Positions 16,766 to 24,516 of a DNA stretch of 64,000 nt are shown here, piece after piece (the first letter of the stretch is position 1; each line of letters opens with the position of its first letter). A model generated the notes under the pieces. The model was not told where the DNA came from, made no database searches, and saw only the letters and a list, made by a program, of their open reading frames with translations. The translations under genes and the position numbers were made by a program. Origin of the DNA: JAJECS01 sp965219705 (GTDB lineage: Bacteria; Chloroflexota; UBA11872); NCBI GenBank assembly GCA_965219705.1, contig OZ244789.1:2418001-2482000 (forward strand), read 5' to 3'.

Positions 16766-18052
16766 GTGATCGCGGTGCTCGCCAAACCCGTGGACCAGAT
16801 TGGTTTGGACGACATCCAGGAACTGATCGATTCGGCAGTGCCCGAAGGCGAGCAGATCGAGTTCAAGAGAAGCCTCCGGACGAGGGGCGACGGCCGTCCC
16901 GACCGCTGGTTGACTGACGGCGACGAGATTGGGGACCGAGCGCGAAACGAGATTCTTGAGGAAGCCGTCGCATTCGCGAATGCCTACGGCGGGGCGCTGC
17001 TTCTGGGAATCCGTGAATCCGATGCCAAACCGCCGGTCGCTGTTGATATCTCACCGATCCCTCGCTGCGCGGGCCTGGCGGAGCGCCTGAAGCTGGTGTT
17101 TCGCGACTGCGTCGATCCAGAGATTCCCCGGATCGACATATATGCGGTCCCCATCCAAGGCGACGATGGCGTGGTCATCATCCGCACTGGCCGCTCGCGC
17201 ATGGCGCCCCATCGAGTTAAGCCGACGCGCAAATGCCCGATTCGACGCGCCGATCGGTGTGAGGAGATGACCATGCGCGAAGTCCAAGACCTGACGCTGA
17301 ATCTTTCTCGGGGATTGGAGCGGCTGGAACGGCGGCTGACACAGCGTTCGGAACGCTTTGCCGAGGAGTTCAAGCGTCTTGAGTCGCCAGATAAGTTGTA
17401 TGGGATCCGGGCAACGGCCGCGCCGGTGGGAGAGGAGATCCAGTTTGACCGTGTCTATGGCGTAACTGATCTATATCAGCCGCGAAACACAGTCTGTCTT
17501 GCAATGAATGACACTAAGCTAATACTTGGTAATCCTGCCTGGGGCAGAGACTTGTGGTACCCAATGCTTCGTGCCGCACGGTGTGACTCGCGTGGTACGA
17601 TCTTGGCGAAACGCAAGACTCAGTATCGTGAGATTCACTGCGACGGAATGGTTGAGATAGGCATTGTCGAAAAACCTCGGTCTTCCGGTGGAACTAACGG
17701 TGAATTGATATTCCCTGGTGCCCACATGATATCAGTGTTTGCAAACTTGCTGATTTGGGCCGATAGTGTCAGAAATGAGTCTTCGTATCCAGTGTCGGAG
17801 TACGCGGTCGACGTGGAATTGCATATTCCGGATGAGCACGTGCTGGTCCAAGGATATGGTCCATTTGATCAGCCTTGGCCGGATGAGATGGCAATACTGG
17901 AAGCCAGACCAATCAGATACCCGCAATATTCACTCGGCGATCCGGAAGAGATTCCGAGTCTCATCACTAGATTCGAGCGCGATTTCTGGAATTCGGCCGG
18001 CAAAGACATTCCGCAAGACAAGCATAGCTTTGTGATAGAAGATTTGATATAG
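16766..18052 (+). CDS. AlbA_2 (Schlafen-like) DNA-binding domain protein
   Basis: The N-terminal region (residues about 10-150) has EGEQIEFKRSL followed by RNEILEEAVAFANAYGGALLLGIRE, the hallmark of the AlbA_2/divergent AAA_4 fold found in bacterial regulators and in Schlafen proteins. After a predicted coiled-coil stretch (LNLSRGLERLERRLTQRSERFAEEFKRLE, about 175-205) comes a 220-residue C-terminal domain that I do not recognise and that is clearly AT-richer than the first half. The gene follows the two small island genes in the same direction after 55 bases. A sensor or defence role is possible but not shown. Confidence 0.72.
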   Translation: MIAVLAKPVDQIGLDDIQELIDSAVPEGEQIEFKRSLRTRGDGRPDRWLTDGDEIGDRARNEILEEAVAFANAYGGALLLGIRESDAKPPVAVDISPIPRCAGLAERLKLVFRDCVDPEIPRIDIYAVPIQGDDGVVIIRTGRSRMAPHRVKPTRKCPIRRADRCEEMTMREVQDLTLNLSRGLERLERRLTQRSERFAEEFKRLESPDKLYGIRATAAPVGEEIQFDRVYGVTDLYQPRNTVCLAMNDTKLILGNPAWGRDLWYPMLRAARCDSRGTILAKRKTQYREIHCDGMVEIGIVEKPRSSGGTNGELIFPGAHMISVFANLLIWADSVRNESSYPVSEYAVDVELHIPDEHVLVQGYGPFDQPWPDEMAILEARPIRYPQYSLGDPEEIPSLITRFERDFWNSAGKDIPQDKHSFVIEDLI

Positions 18053-18478
18053 CAGCAGTTTCGCTGTCTGATCACAAAGCAACTCGTGTGCCGCTTCCCG
18101 AGATGTAGCGACGGGTGGCGCGCATGCCGGCAGTCGTGAGTGCCGGCGTGCTGGCGGCGCTCCCCGATGGTCATTCCGAGCGTAGCGAGGAATCTAAGAT
18201 GCTCGTCCTGGGATGTGGAGTTGAGGCACCGGCCGGCGGCTGCAAAGCCGGCGCCCGGCCGTCGTAACGACGCACCAGGGAGGTTGTCGTAACGGCCACA
18301 GATTCCTCGCGTGCGCTCGGAATGACCGGAGGCGGTCGGAGTGCCCCGGGGGCATGGCGGCAGGGCGGCCCGATCTGAAGCGACGCCCACCGCTCTCTGA
18401 CGTCGGCCCAAGCTGGTTCCAGGTTTCATGTCTATATGGGCAGTGGCCAAACTAGAGGCGCTGTTCCCTCAAGTCCCG
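18053..18478. other. Intergenic region between convergent genes, with MITE-like element
   Basis: No gene is supported here. The main content is the 157-base element with terminal inverted repeats at 18170-18326. The remaining sequence shows no recognisable signal. Confidence 0.6.
18170..18326. mobile_element. MITE-like element with about 26-bp terminal inverted repeats
   Basis: The left end GTCATTCCGAGCG...GAGGAATCT (18170-18195) is matched in reverse complement by 18300-18326 with one small internal difference (GTAGC against GCACGC). The 104-base interior has GC-rich short palindromes (CCGGCCGGCGGC and GCCGGCGCCCGGC) and no coding capacity. This structure is that of a non-autonomous miniature transposable element. 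Confidence 0.65.
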
Positions 18479-21400
18479 TCAACTCGACCTCGCCAGATTG
18501 AGCTCCAGCAACTCCCGCAGGGCATCCTCGTCTGAAATATCGGCGGGCCAGCCGTAGGCGGTGGCGACGGTGGTGTCGAGGGTGGCGTGGGCGTTGGCGA
18601 GCCATTGGGGGCGCTGGTTGTAGAGGTTGGTGAGGGTGCGCTTCTTGAGTTCGGTGAGTGGGGCCGTGGGCGTGGGGACGGGGCGCCTGGGGTAGCCGGG
18701 GACGGGTTCGTCGATGCAGTCCACCCACTCTGGCGGGTTGAGCCAGCGGTCGCGCAGCTCGACCAGACGGCGGGCGGCATCGGCGATGGCGGCGGCGCGC
18801 GGGTCGCCGGCGTAGGCGGCGGCGGGTATGTCGGGCGTCAGCCCTTCGGGAAACGGGAATGTGGCGAAGGTGGTAGTGGGCGTGTAGCGCGGACGATCCT
18901 CGAGGCTGGTGCCCAGCCGCAGTGACCAGATCTCATGAAAGCGGCTGTGCAGGATGCCGAAGGTGGTGTCGTCGTCGCGGGCGACGACGATCAACTTGTG
19001 GTCTGGGCAGATGCGTACGTCGCGCCATGCGAATACCCGGTGCTTGGCTACGCATGGCGTGGCGATGTAGCGCGACAGGCCGTCCAGCGCCCGCCACATA
19101 CCCTGCCGCGGCTCGACGTGGCGCCACCAGTGGCGGCGGTAGGCTTCGCGGCGGTTCCGCTGGCGCATTGGATAGACACGGTCACTTGCCCAGCGGAACG
19201 GCTCTTCGTAGAGCGCGGCGTCGCCTTCCGACATGGTCCATCCGAAGTCGATGATCCATTTCCCCTTGGGTCGTCGGGTCAGGTCCATGCCGTTTATCCA
19301 CGGCTTGAGCACGTCGGCGTTGGGTCGCCCGTTCGGATTGGCCGGGAGGCGCAGCCACTCGCGCGCCTTGTCGCCCGCGATGTCGAAGGGCCCGCCTTTC
19401 GTGTCGCCCATTAAGGCGACGCCGGCGTTCCGCGGCAGGCGCTTCGCCTCGGTGAGATCGACGCCGGCGCCACTGCTCCGCGCCGTCAGGTCGGTGAAGA
19501 TCTCCTCGACAGGCTGGCCGTCGAGCCGAGCATCGGCCACGGACTTGTCGTCGGCGCGCGAGAAGCACACCAGCGACACCCGCACGGCGGCCCCATCGAT
19601 TACCCAGGGCTCATCGCTCCACGCCTCGAAGATTCGCCGCGTGTCGGTCGCGGCCTGCAGCGCCCGCCGGTTCGCGTGGCCCCTGATGGAGTTCGTCGCA
19701 ACGAGCCCGGCGCGCGCCGCCTTGCCCGAGGCGATCTGCCGGCCCGCCTTCTCAAACCAGTAGCAGACCAAATCGGCCTCAGCCGGCACGCGGCCTGCGT
19801 AGGTGGCGAACATCCGCGACACGTAGTCCTCGCCCAGGTGTGTGATCAAGAGCTTGCCGCCCAAGAACGGCGGATTGCCGATCACCACGTCCGCGTCCGG
19901 CCAGTCCGGCTCGGCGCCGTCCGGTGACAGCACCGCGTCGCGGCATTCGATGGTGTCCAGCGGCTGCAGGATCGGGTCGCGCGCCTCGGCGAAGCCGTTG
20001 CGCTGCATCCACTGGATCTCGCCGATCCACACGGAGACGCGGGCCAGCTCGGCGGCGTAGGGGTTGATCTCGATGCCCTTCACGTTGGCCGGGCCGATGG
20101 TGGGAAATTGCCGATCCAGACCCAGCGCCGCGCTTTCCAGCTGCACCCGGTGCTCCAGGTCCTTGAGCGCCTGGAGCGCCAGGTAGAGGAAGTTGCCCGA
20201 GCCGCAGGCGGGGTCGAGGACGGTGAAGCCGCGCAGCCGTTGCAGGAATTCATGCAGCAGACGCTCGGCGCGGTCCCGTCGGCGGGTCTCTTCGGCGCCT
20301 GCGCTGGAGACTGTTGCATGCCTCCCAGGCAGGGGCGTTTGCGCCGATGAACCACTGCCAGCCAAGGAGTGCCTCACGGCGTCTGGATTCCGGCTTTCGG
20401 AGACCCTTGCATGAATGGTCGACATCCCACGTCCGAGCCTCGGATCACCCTCACCCTCGCCCTCTCCCATCAAGGGAGAGGGAACAGGACCTGCGCTCCA
20501 AGCTCCACTGGAGGGGTTAGGCAAAGGTCCCCTTTCGCCGGAACGACGGCTTTGCGTGAGCCCGCGCTGGCGGGCCGTCGCGGCGTAGTCGAGCTCGGCG
20601 CTGATCAGGTTCTTGGCCGTCTGCCATTCGGCGAGCCAGGGACGGATGATGACGGGCTCGACGATCAGCATGATCTTGTCGCGGTCGGTGTAGTGCGCCC
20701 CCAACTGCGCGCGCTTGCCGGGGTCCAGCCCGCGCTCGAACAGCGTGCCCAGGATCGACGGGTCGACCTCCGACCAGTCCAGCGCCCCCGCGTTGCGCAC
20801 GGTTTCGATTTCGGCCCGGGTCAGCGGCAGGGCGGAGTCGTCGTCGAAGAGCCCGCCGTCGAACCATGCCACCGCCTCGAATCCGACGCGGCCGCCCAGG
20901 GACATTGCGCCGAACAGGTCGCGGGCCAGGTCGGGAAAGTCGACGGGCCGCTGGCGCGCCTGCTCCAGCATGCGCGTGAACAGGTTGTTGGGCAGCAGGC
21001 CCACGTCCTCGGCGAACATGCAGAAGACCAGCCGGTTGACGAAGTGCGCCACGGCCTGCGGGTCGTGGCCGCGGTCCCGCAGCGATTGCGCCAGCGTGGC
21101 GAACCGTTGCGCCGCGCGCTCGGTGATCTCCTGCCGCGTCTCGCCCGGCCGAAGCCGCTCGGGGTCGGACAGCGCCCACTTGAGCTTGTTGCGAGTGGCC
21201 GCGTCCCGCAGGTCTTCCAGCCCGAACTCATGGGTCCGGCTGACGCTGTTGGTCCAGTTGGTGCGGATGCGGAAGCGCTGCAGGTCACAGACGATCAGCA
21301 GCGGCGGGTTTTCCAGCGCCAGCGCGTATTGCCGCAGCTGCCGGAAGGCGGCGTCCAGGTTGGCGTGCGGGCCTTTGTACTCCCAGCCGAAATGGCCGCG

Positions 21401-21601
21401 CTTCCACACGTCGGCCCAGCCGCCGCCGCCGGATTCCTTCTGCGCGCCGCGCTCGAAGCAGTAGCTCTCGCCGGTGGGGTCGGCTTCGATCGGCGTCGGC
21501 TCGCCGAGCATGCGGCACAGGTCGATGAAGTGCTCCTGCGCCGCCGAGCGTTCCTTCAGCTCGGACGCCTGCCACTTGGCGATGAACTCGTCCGGCGTCA
21601 T
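18479..21601 (-). CDS. Type IIL (MmeI-like) restriction enzyme/N6-adenine DNA methyltransferase with in-frame repeat insertion
   Basis: The 1,040-residue single-chain protein has an N-terminal nuclease-like region with Asp64 (ADVW) and E74-x-K76 in FGWEYKG, a helical spacer, methyltransferase motif I DPACGSGNFLYLAL from Asp463, and motif IV NPPF at 576-579, then a target-recognition region and C-terminal helices. This order matches MmeI-like enzymes that cut and methylate one strand, acting alone. Residues about 342-433 (LPNPSSGAWSAG..., HARVSESRNPDAV) are translated dispersed repeats that replace the usual short linker before motif I. No partner methylase or specificity gene is adjacent. BREX or DISARM methylases are alternatives; the EYK motif favours type IIL. 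Confidence 0.8.
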   Translation of the reverse strand: MTPDEFIAKWQASELKERSAAQEHFIDLCRMLGEPTPIEADPTGESYCFERGAQKESGGGGWADVWKRGHFGWEYKGPHANLDAAFRQLRQYALALENPPLLIVCDLQRFRIRTNWTNSVSRTHEFGLEDLRDAATRNKLKWALSDPERLRPGETRQEITERAAQRFATLAQSLRDRGHDPQAVAHFVNRLVFCMFAEDVGLLPNNLFTRMLEQARQRPVDFPDLARDLFGAMSLGGRVGFEAVAWFDGGLFDDDSALPLTRAEIETVRNAGALDWSEVDPSILGTLFERGLDPGKRAQLGAHYTDRDKIMLIVEPVIIRPWLAEWQTAKNLISAELDYAATARQRGLTQSRRSGERGPLPNPSSGAWSAGPVPSPLMGEGEGEGDPRLGRGMSTIHARVSESRNPDAVRHSLAGSGSSAQTPLPGRHATVSSAGAEETRRRDRAERLLHEFLQRLRGFTVLDPACGSGNFLYLALQALKDLEHRVQLESAALGLDRQFPTIGPANVKGIEINPYAAELARVSVWIGEIQWMQRNGFAEARDPILQPLDTIECRDAVLSPDGAEPDWPDADVVIGNPPFLGGKLLITHLGEDYVSRMFATYAGRVPAEADLVCYWFEKAGRQIASGKAARAGLVATNSIRGHANRRALQAATDTRRIFEAWSDEPWVIDGAAVRVSLVCFSRADDKSVADARLDGQPVEEIFTDLTARSSGAGVDLTEAKRLPRNAGVALMGDTKGGPFDIAGDKAREWLRLPANPNGRPNADVLKPWINGMDLTRRPKGKWIIDFGWTMSEGDAALYEEPFRWASDRVYPMRQRNRREAYRRHWWRHVEPRQGMWRALDGLSRYIATPCVAKHRVFAWRDVRICPDHKLIVVARDDDTTFGILHSRFHEIWSLRLGTSLEDRPRYTPTTTFATFPFPEGLTPDIPAAAYAGDPRAAAIADAARRLVELRDRWLNPPEWVDCIDEPVPGYPRRPVPTPTAPLTELKKRTLTNLYNQRPQWLANAHATLDTTVATAYGWPADISDEDALRELLELNLARSS
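20303..20577. repeat. Composite repeat insertion inside the methyltransferase gene
   Basis: The segment combines family A-like halves (around 20380-20400 and 20530-20560) with a family B core at 20449-20496 (CCCTCACCCTCGCCCTCTCC, ATCAA, GGGAGAGGG). The stretch 20404-20500 resembles 21677-21765 outside the gene. It adds about 91 codons without a stop. Confidence 0.7.
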
Positions 21602-21676
21602 GCCGTCATTGTGTCAACCGTGATCGACTTTTGGGCCGTTGCCGAACTCATTTGCCATTCGCGCAAACGGATACGT

Positions 21677-21765
21677 TCGCATAACTGGTCGGCATCCCGC
21701 TCCCAAGTCTCGAATGACCCTCACCCTAGCCCTCTCCCTAAGGGAGAGGGAACCGGACCTCGCCG
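21677..21765. repeat. Family B repeat (CCCTCACCCT...GGGAGAGGG)
   Basis: The core CCCTCTCCCTAAGGGAGAGGG-type hairpin has a 9-bp stem and is preceded by CATAACTGGTCGGCATCCC, matching the copy at 20404-20500 within the methyltransferase gene. A more diverged copy is near 15190-15270. Confidence 0.75.
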
Positions 21766-21814
21766 GTGGGCCCCGCTGAATCTGATCACCGACCAGGTGC
21801 CTTGGATGATTGGC

Positions 21815-21842
21815 GTAGGGGCGGTTCGCGAACCGCCCCTAC
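21815..21842. repeat. Family C repeat: 28-bp perfect palindrome
   Basis: GTAGGGGCGGTTCG and its exact reverse complement meet at the centre (CG). Related copies occur at 55095-55120 (last bases changed) and 58188-58214 (diverged). It could fold as a hairpin terminator or serve as a protein-binding site. Confidence 0.8.
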
Positions 21843-22005
21843 ATCGATTATGCAAACGTCTCGTCCCTGGTACCGGGGATTGGACCCTCTCGCCCGTCTA
21901 GGCAGGTTCCGTGGGCATCATCCCTGAGCAATCGCTGCCGTGCTTGCCCCTCCATGCGGATCGGGCCGCCGCGGCTCCGGTCCCACGCTGCGCATTGATT
22001 CAGGC

Positions 22006-22011
22006 TAGAAT
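22006..22011 (+). promoter_or_regulatory. -10 box of TA pair 2, probably leaderless
   Basis: TAGAAT matches five of six -10 positions and ends 6 bases before the ATG at 22018, so transcription would begin at or next to the start codon. No good -35 box was found. Confidence 0.4.
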
Positions 22012-22017
22012 AGCCAA

Positions 22018-22317
22018 ATGAAAAGCGCCAGTGTGAGCGAAACGAAGAATGGCCTCAGCGCGCTCCTCGATGAGGTCCGCCGTGGGGAGACCGTGCTCAT
22101 CACCCACCACGGCAAGCCGGTAGCCCGGATCGAGCCGTACAACACAGCGGAGCTGACGGTTGACGAGGCCGCGGCGGCGCTGGTGCAGCGCGGAGTTGCC
22201 GATCCTCCGCGGGCCGCCCTCGACGTGGACCGCTTTCTGGCCGCACCTGTTCCGCGCCCTGCCAAGGGGCTCAGTGCGAGCCGCATCGTCGTTGCGGAAC
22301 GGGATGAGGGCCGGTGA
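22018..22317 (+). CDS. Phd/YefM-type antitoxin, TA pair 2
   Basis: The 99-residue protein begins KSASVSETKNGLSALLDEVRRGETVLITHHGKPVARIEPY, a textbook Phd/YefM N-terminal fold. The C-terminal half (VDEAAAALVQRGVADPPRAALDVDRFLAAP) is the expected toxin-wrapping segment. Its TGA overlaps the GTG of the toxin by four bases. The close -10 box suggests a leaderless message. Confidence 0.9.
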   Translation: MKSASVSETKNGLSALLDEVRRGETVLITHHGKPVARIEPYNTAELTVDEAAAALVQRGVADPPRAALDVDRFLAAPVPRPAKGLSASRIVVAERDEGR

Positions 22318-22733
22318 AGTACTGGGATTCCTCGGCTCTGGTGGCGCTCATCGTCGAGGAACCGGCCAGCGCGGAGCGGCGCGCGCTGCTGCGGCAGGAT
22401 CACCGCATCGTGACTTGGTGGGGCAGTTGGATCGAGTGCGCGTCGGCCGTCAATCGACTCCATCGCGAGGGAGGCATGGACGGAACCGAGCTCGGCCAGT
22501 CGCTGGAGCTGCTCCAGCGACTGGCCGCGACCTGGATGGAAGTCCGACCGCTGGAGCGCGTTCGGCGGCGAGCGCTGCGCCTGCTGCGGGTCCATCCGCT
22601 CCGCGGCGCCGACGCCCTGCAATTGGCGGCTGCACTCACGGCGTCGGCGGAAGAGCCAGCGAGCCTCGCCATTGTCAGCAGCGACGCCCGGCTGTCAGCG
22701 GCGGCGGAGGTGGAGGGCTTCCTGGTCGTCTAG
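22314..22733 (+). CDS. vapC: PIN-domain ribonuclease toxin (VapC family), TA pair 2
   Basis: The 139-residue protein has the PIN acids in order: Asp5 in KYWDSSALVAL, Glu in WIECASAVNRL, Asp in LRGADALQLAAAL and Asp in IVSSDARL. It starts at a GTG overlapping the antitoxin stop. Length is normal and all catalytic positions are kept, so the toxin should be active. Confidence 0.92.
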   Translation: MKYWDSSALVALIVEEPASAERRALLRQDHRIVTWWGSWIECASAVNRLHREGGMDGTELGQSLELLQRLAATWMEVRPLERVRRRALRLLRVHPLRGADALQLAAALTASAEEPASLAIVSSDARLSAAAEVEGFLVV

Positions 22734-22778
22734 TCCGCTTCGGGGCGTCCTTGATCCGCTGCGAATGACTCATCTCCA

Positions 22779-22810
22779 GCCCGGTGGCCCAGGCTGCGTG
22801 CAGCCTGGGA
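22779..22810. repeat. Family D repeat with CCCAGGCTGC hairpin
   Basis: CCCAGGCTGC, GT and GCAGCCTGGG form a perfect 10-bp stem preceded by GCCCGGTGG. It lies between the convergent ends of the TA pair 2 toxin and the ABC permease, so it could terminate both. Identical 32-base copies are at 26372 and 55121. Confidence 0.9.
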
Positions 22811-22837
22811 GGCCCGCGCGACGAGGGTGACGCCGGT

Positions 22838-23668
22838 CTACGTATAGAGCCCGACCAACCCGTGACGGGTGGCGTAGCGGTCGAGGCGGTTGAAGACGGT
22901 GATGCCGCCGATGCCGCCAATGGCCGCGGTCAGCGACAGGATGACTAGCTCGGCCCACATGGGGATCAGCGTCGGCGTCCCCAGCAGCGTGTGGCGCAGG
23001 GCGTCCAGGGCGTAGGTGTGGGGCAGGCCGTAGCTCAGCCAGCGGATCTCGGCCGGAAGGACGGCGATGGGAAAGGCCGCGCCCGCCATGAGAAAGGCGA
23101 CGCCGTTGATCAGCCCGGGGACCCGCCACTGCCGCAGCACCAGCCCGGCGCCGCCCATGGCGAGGCCGATGCCCGAGAAGCCGATCAAGCTCAGCAGGAT
23201 CACCGGAAGACTGACGGGGCTGACGGCCGGGAACCCGCCTGACAGGGGAATCACCACGGCCAGGATCGCGGCGGACCACACGAGCATCTGCACGAGTTCG
23301 AACAGCGTGACGCCGACGACCGGCACCCAGCGCGCGACCCGCGTGGTCCAGAGGTGCGGCAGCACGCCGGTCTCGTTCCCCCAGCGCAGATACTCCTGGG
23401 CGCCCATCAACCCCTGTTGGGCGACCTGCATCGCGAGCCATCCCAGGGCGACGAAGGGCACCACATGCTCCCCGCCGCCGCTGGCCGCGAAGCCTTCGCT
23501 GCCGAACGCCAGCTGCGCCAGCAGCAGCGGGATCAGGAGCAGCCCGATGTTGAGCCAAGTGGCGAGCCAGCGGATCTTCATGCGCCCGACCTCCTGCCAC
23601 TCGCGCAGAAACGAGGCCCACACCGCTAGCAGCGCAGGTCTGAGCTCCGCGAACGTGGAGTAGGTCAA
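22838..23668 (-). CDS. ABC-2 type transporter permease (second of pair)
   Basis: The 276-residue protein starts at a TTG whose last bases overlap the TGA of the preceding permease gene (TTGA); GGAGG at 23677-23673 lies 4 bases upstream. It has about six hydrophobic helices, including WLNIGLLLIPLLLAQLAFG and ITVFNRLDRYATRHG at the end, and resembles ABC-2 exporter permeases (DrrB type). The longer open frame upstream reads through the other permease gene in the wrong frame and was rejected. It forms an operon with 23665-24516 and the ATPase at 24503. Confidence 0.87.
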   Translation of the reverse strand: MTYSTFAELRPALLAVWASFLREWQEVGRMKIRWLATWLNIGLLLIPLLLAQLAFGSEGFAASGGGEHVVPFVALGWLAMQVAQQGLMGAQEYLRWGNETGVLPHLWTTRVARWVPVVGVTLFELVQMLVWSAAILAVVIPLSGGFPAVSPVSLPVILLSLIGFSGIGLAMGGAGLVLRQWRVPGLINGVAFLMAGAAFPIAVLPAEIRWLSYGLPHTYALDALRHTLLGTPTLIPMWAELVILSLTAAIGGIGGITVFNRLDRYATRHGLVGLYT

Positions 23669-24516
23669 AACGCCTCCAACAGCCCAAGGCGGCGTGTCGC
23701 GCGATCGAGTCGGGCAAACAGCCGCCACCCGACGATGCCGAAGACGAGCGTCATCACCAGCAAGACGGCCGCTGCCAGGTATGCCTCCGCGGCGTCGCCA
23801 AAAACCAGCGCGGCCCGCAGGCCGCGGGCGATCCAGGTGACCGGCAGCGCGTGTCCCACCGCCTGCGCCCACCCGGGCAGAACCGTCGTCGGATAGGCGA
23901 TTCCGGCGAGGATCCCCGAGGCCAGCATCGCGACCCCGATAAGCATCGCCGCACCCCGATAGCGCATGATGAATCCGACCATGAAGACGCCGACCGCGAT
24001 GCTGGCCGTGAGGGCCGTGAGCAGCACCAGCACCAGCGCTGCGGGCACCACCGCCAACTCGAAGCGAACCAGCACCCAAAGGGTCACGAACATCACCACG
24101 CCGAACCAGGTTTGGGTCAGGGCTCGGCCCGTGGCGTCCGCGGCCAACAACAGCGTTCGCGGGGTGAGCGTGGTCCACGCAACGCCAAGGGTGCCGAAGT
24201 TTCGTTCGGAGGCGAGCGCGACCGCGACCGACTGCATGATCGTGCCGATCCAGGCCATGACAACGATGCCGATGGCGGTGAAGGCGAGGTAGTTGTCGGT
24301 TCCCGCCACGGCGGCGAAGCGCGCGGCCTGCGACTCGTCGGGTCCCGCCAGCGCGCGCGCGTTGAGCACCACCGGCAGGGTCAGTGTCAGCGCGCCGAGA
24401 ACGCCGATTTGCCAGAACCAGCCCTCGCGCCACTGCATGCGCCAGGCCTTGCCGGCGACCGCCATGAACGCCGCTGCGTGCGCTCCCACCCGGCGCCCGC
24501 GCTCAAATGCGCTCAA
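23665..24516 (-). CDS. ABC-2 type transporter permease (first of pair)
   Basis: The 283-residue protein has six hydrophobic segments, among them FWQIGVLGALTLTLPVVLNA, WFGVVMFVTLWVLVRFELAV and AYLAAAVLLVMTLVFGIVGW. A TTG at 24516, preceded by GGAAGG, overlaps the end of the ATPase gene by 14 bases; a GTG near 24489 is an alternative. With the other permease it should form the heterodimeric channel of an exporter for an unknown drug or lipid. Confidence 0.85.
   Translation of the reverse strand: MSAFERGRRVGAHAAAFMAVAGKAWRMQWREGWFWQIGVLGALTLTLPVVLNARALAGPDESQAARFAAVAGTDNYLAFTAIGIVVMAWIGTIMQSVAVALASERNFGTLGVAWTTLTPRTLLLAADATGRALTQTWFGVVMFVTLWVLVRFELAVVPAALVLVLLTALTASIAVGVFMVGFIMRYRGAAMLIGVAMLASGILAGIAYPTTVLPGWAQAVGHALPVTWIARGLRAALVFGDAAEAYLAAAVLLVMTLVFGIVGWRLFARLDRATRRLGLLEAF

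Larger units (their letters stand above)
21602..22017. other. Intergenic region with family B and C repeats
   Basis: About 416 bases between divergent genes. It contains a family B copy (21677-21765), a perfect family C palindrome (21815-21842) and the -10 box of TA pair 2 at its right end. No gene is supported. Confidence 0.65.

Noticed and set aside
21815..21842. Family C palindrome as a certain transcription terminator
   Set aside because: It can form a strong hairpin, but it lies between divergent genes and has no T-run, so a terminator role is not supported at this site.
20369..21901. 510-residue plus-strand open frame opposite the restriction-methylase
   Set aside because: No domain resemblance; the composition is that of an antisense shadow in GC-rich DNA, and the minus strand carries motifs I and IV of the methylase.
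22838..24433. Single 531-residue leftward frame spanning both ABC permease regions
   Set aside because: Its first half is an out-of-frame reading of the first permease. The second permease starts at a TTG (23668) with GGAGG upstream and overlaps the first gene's stop.
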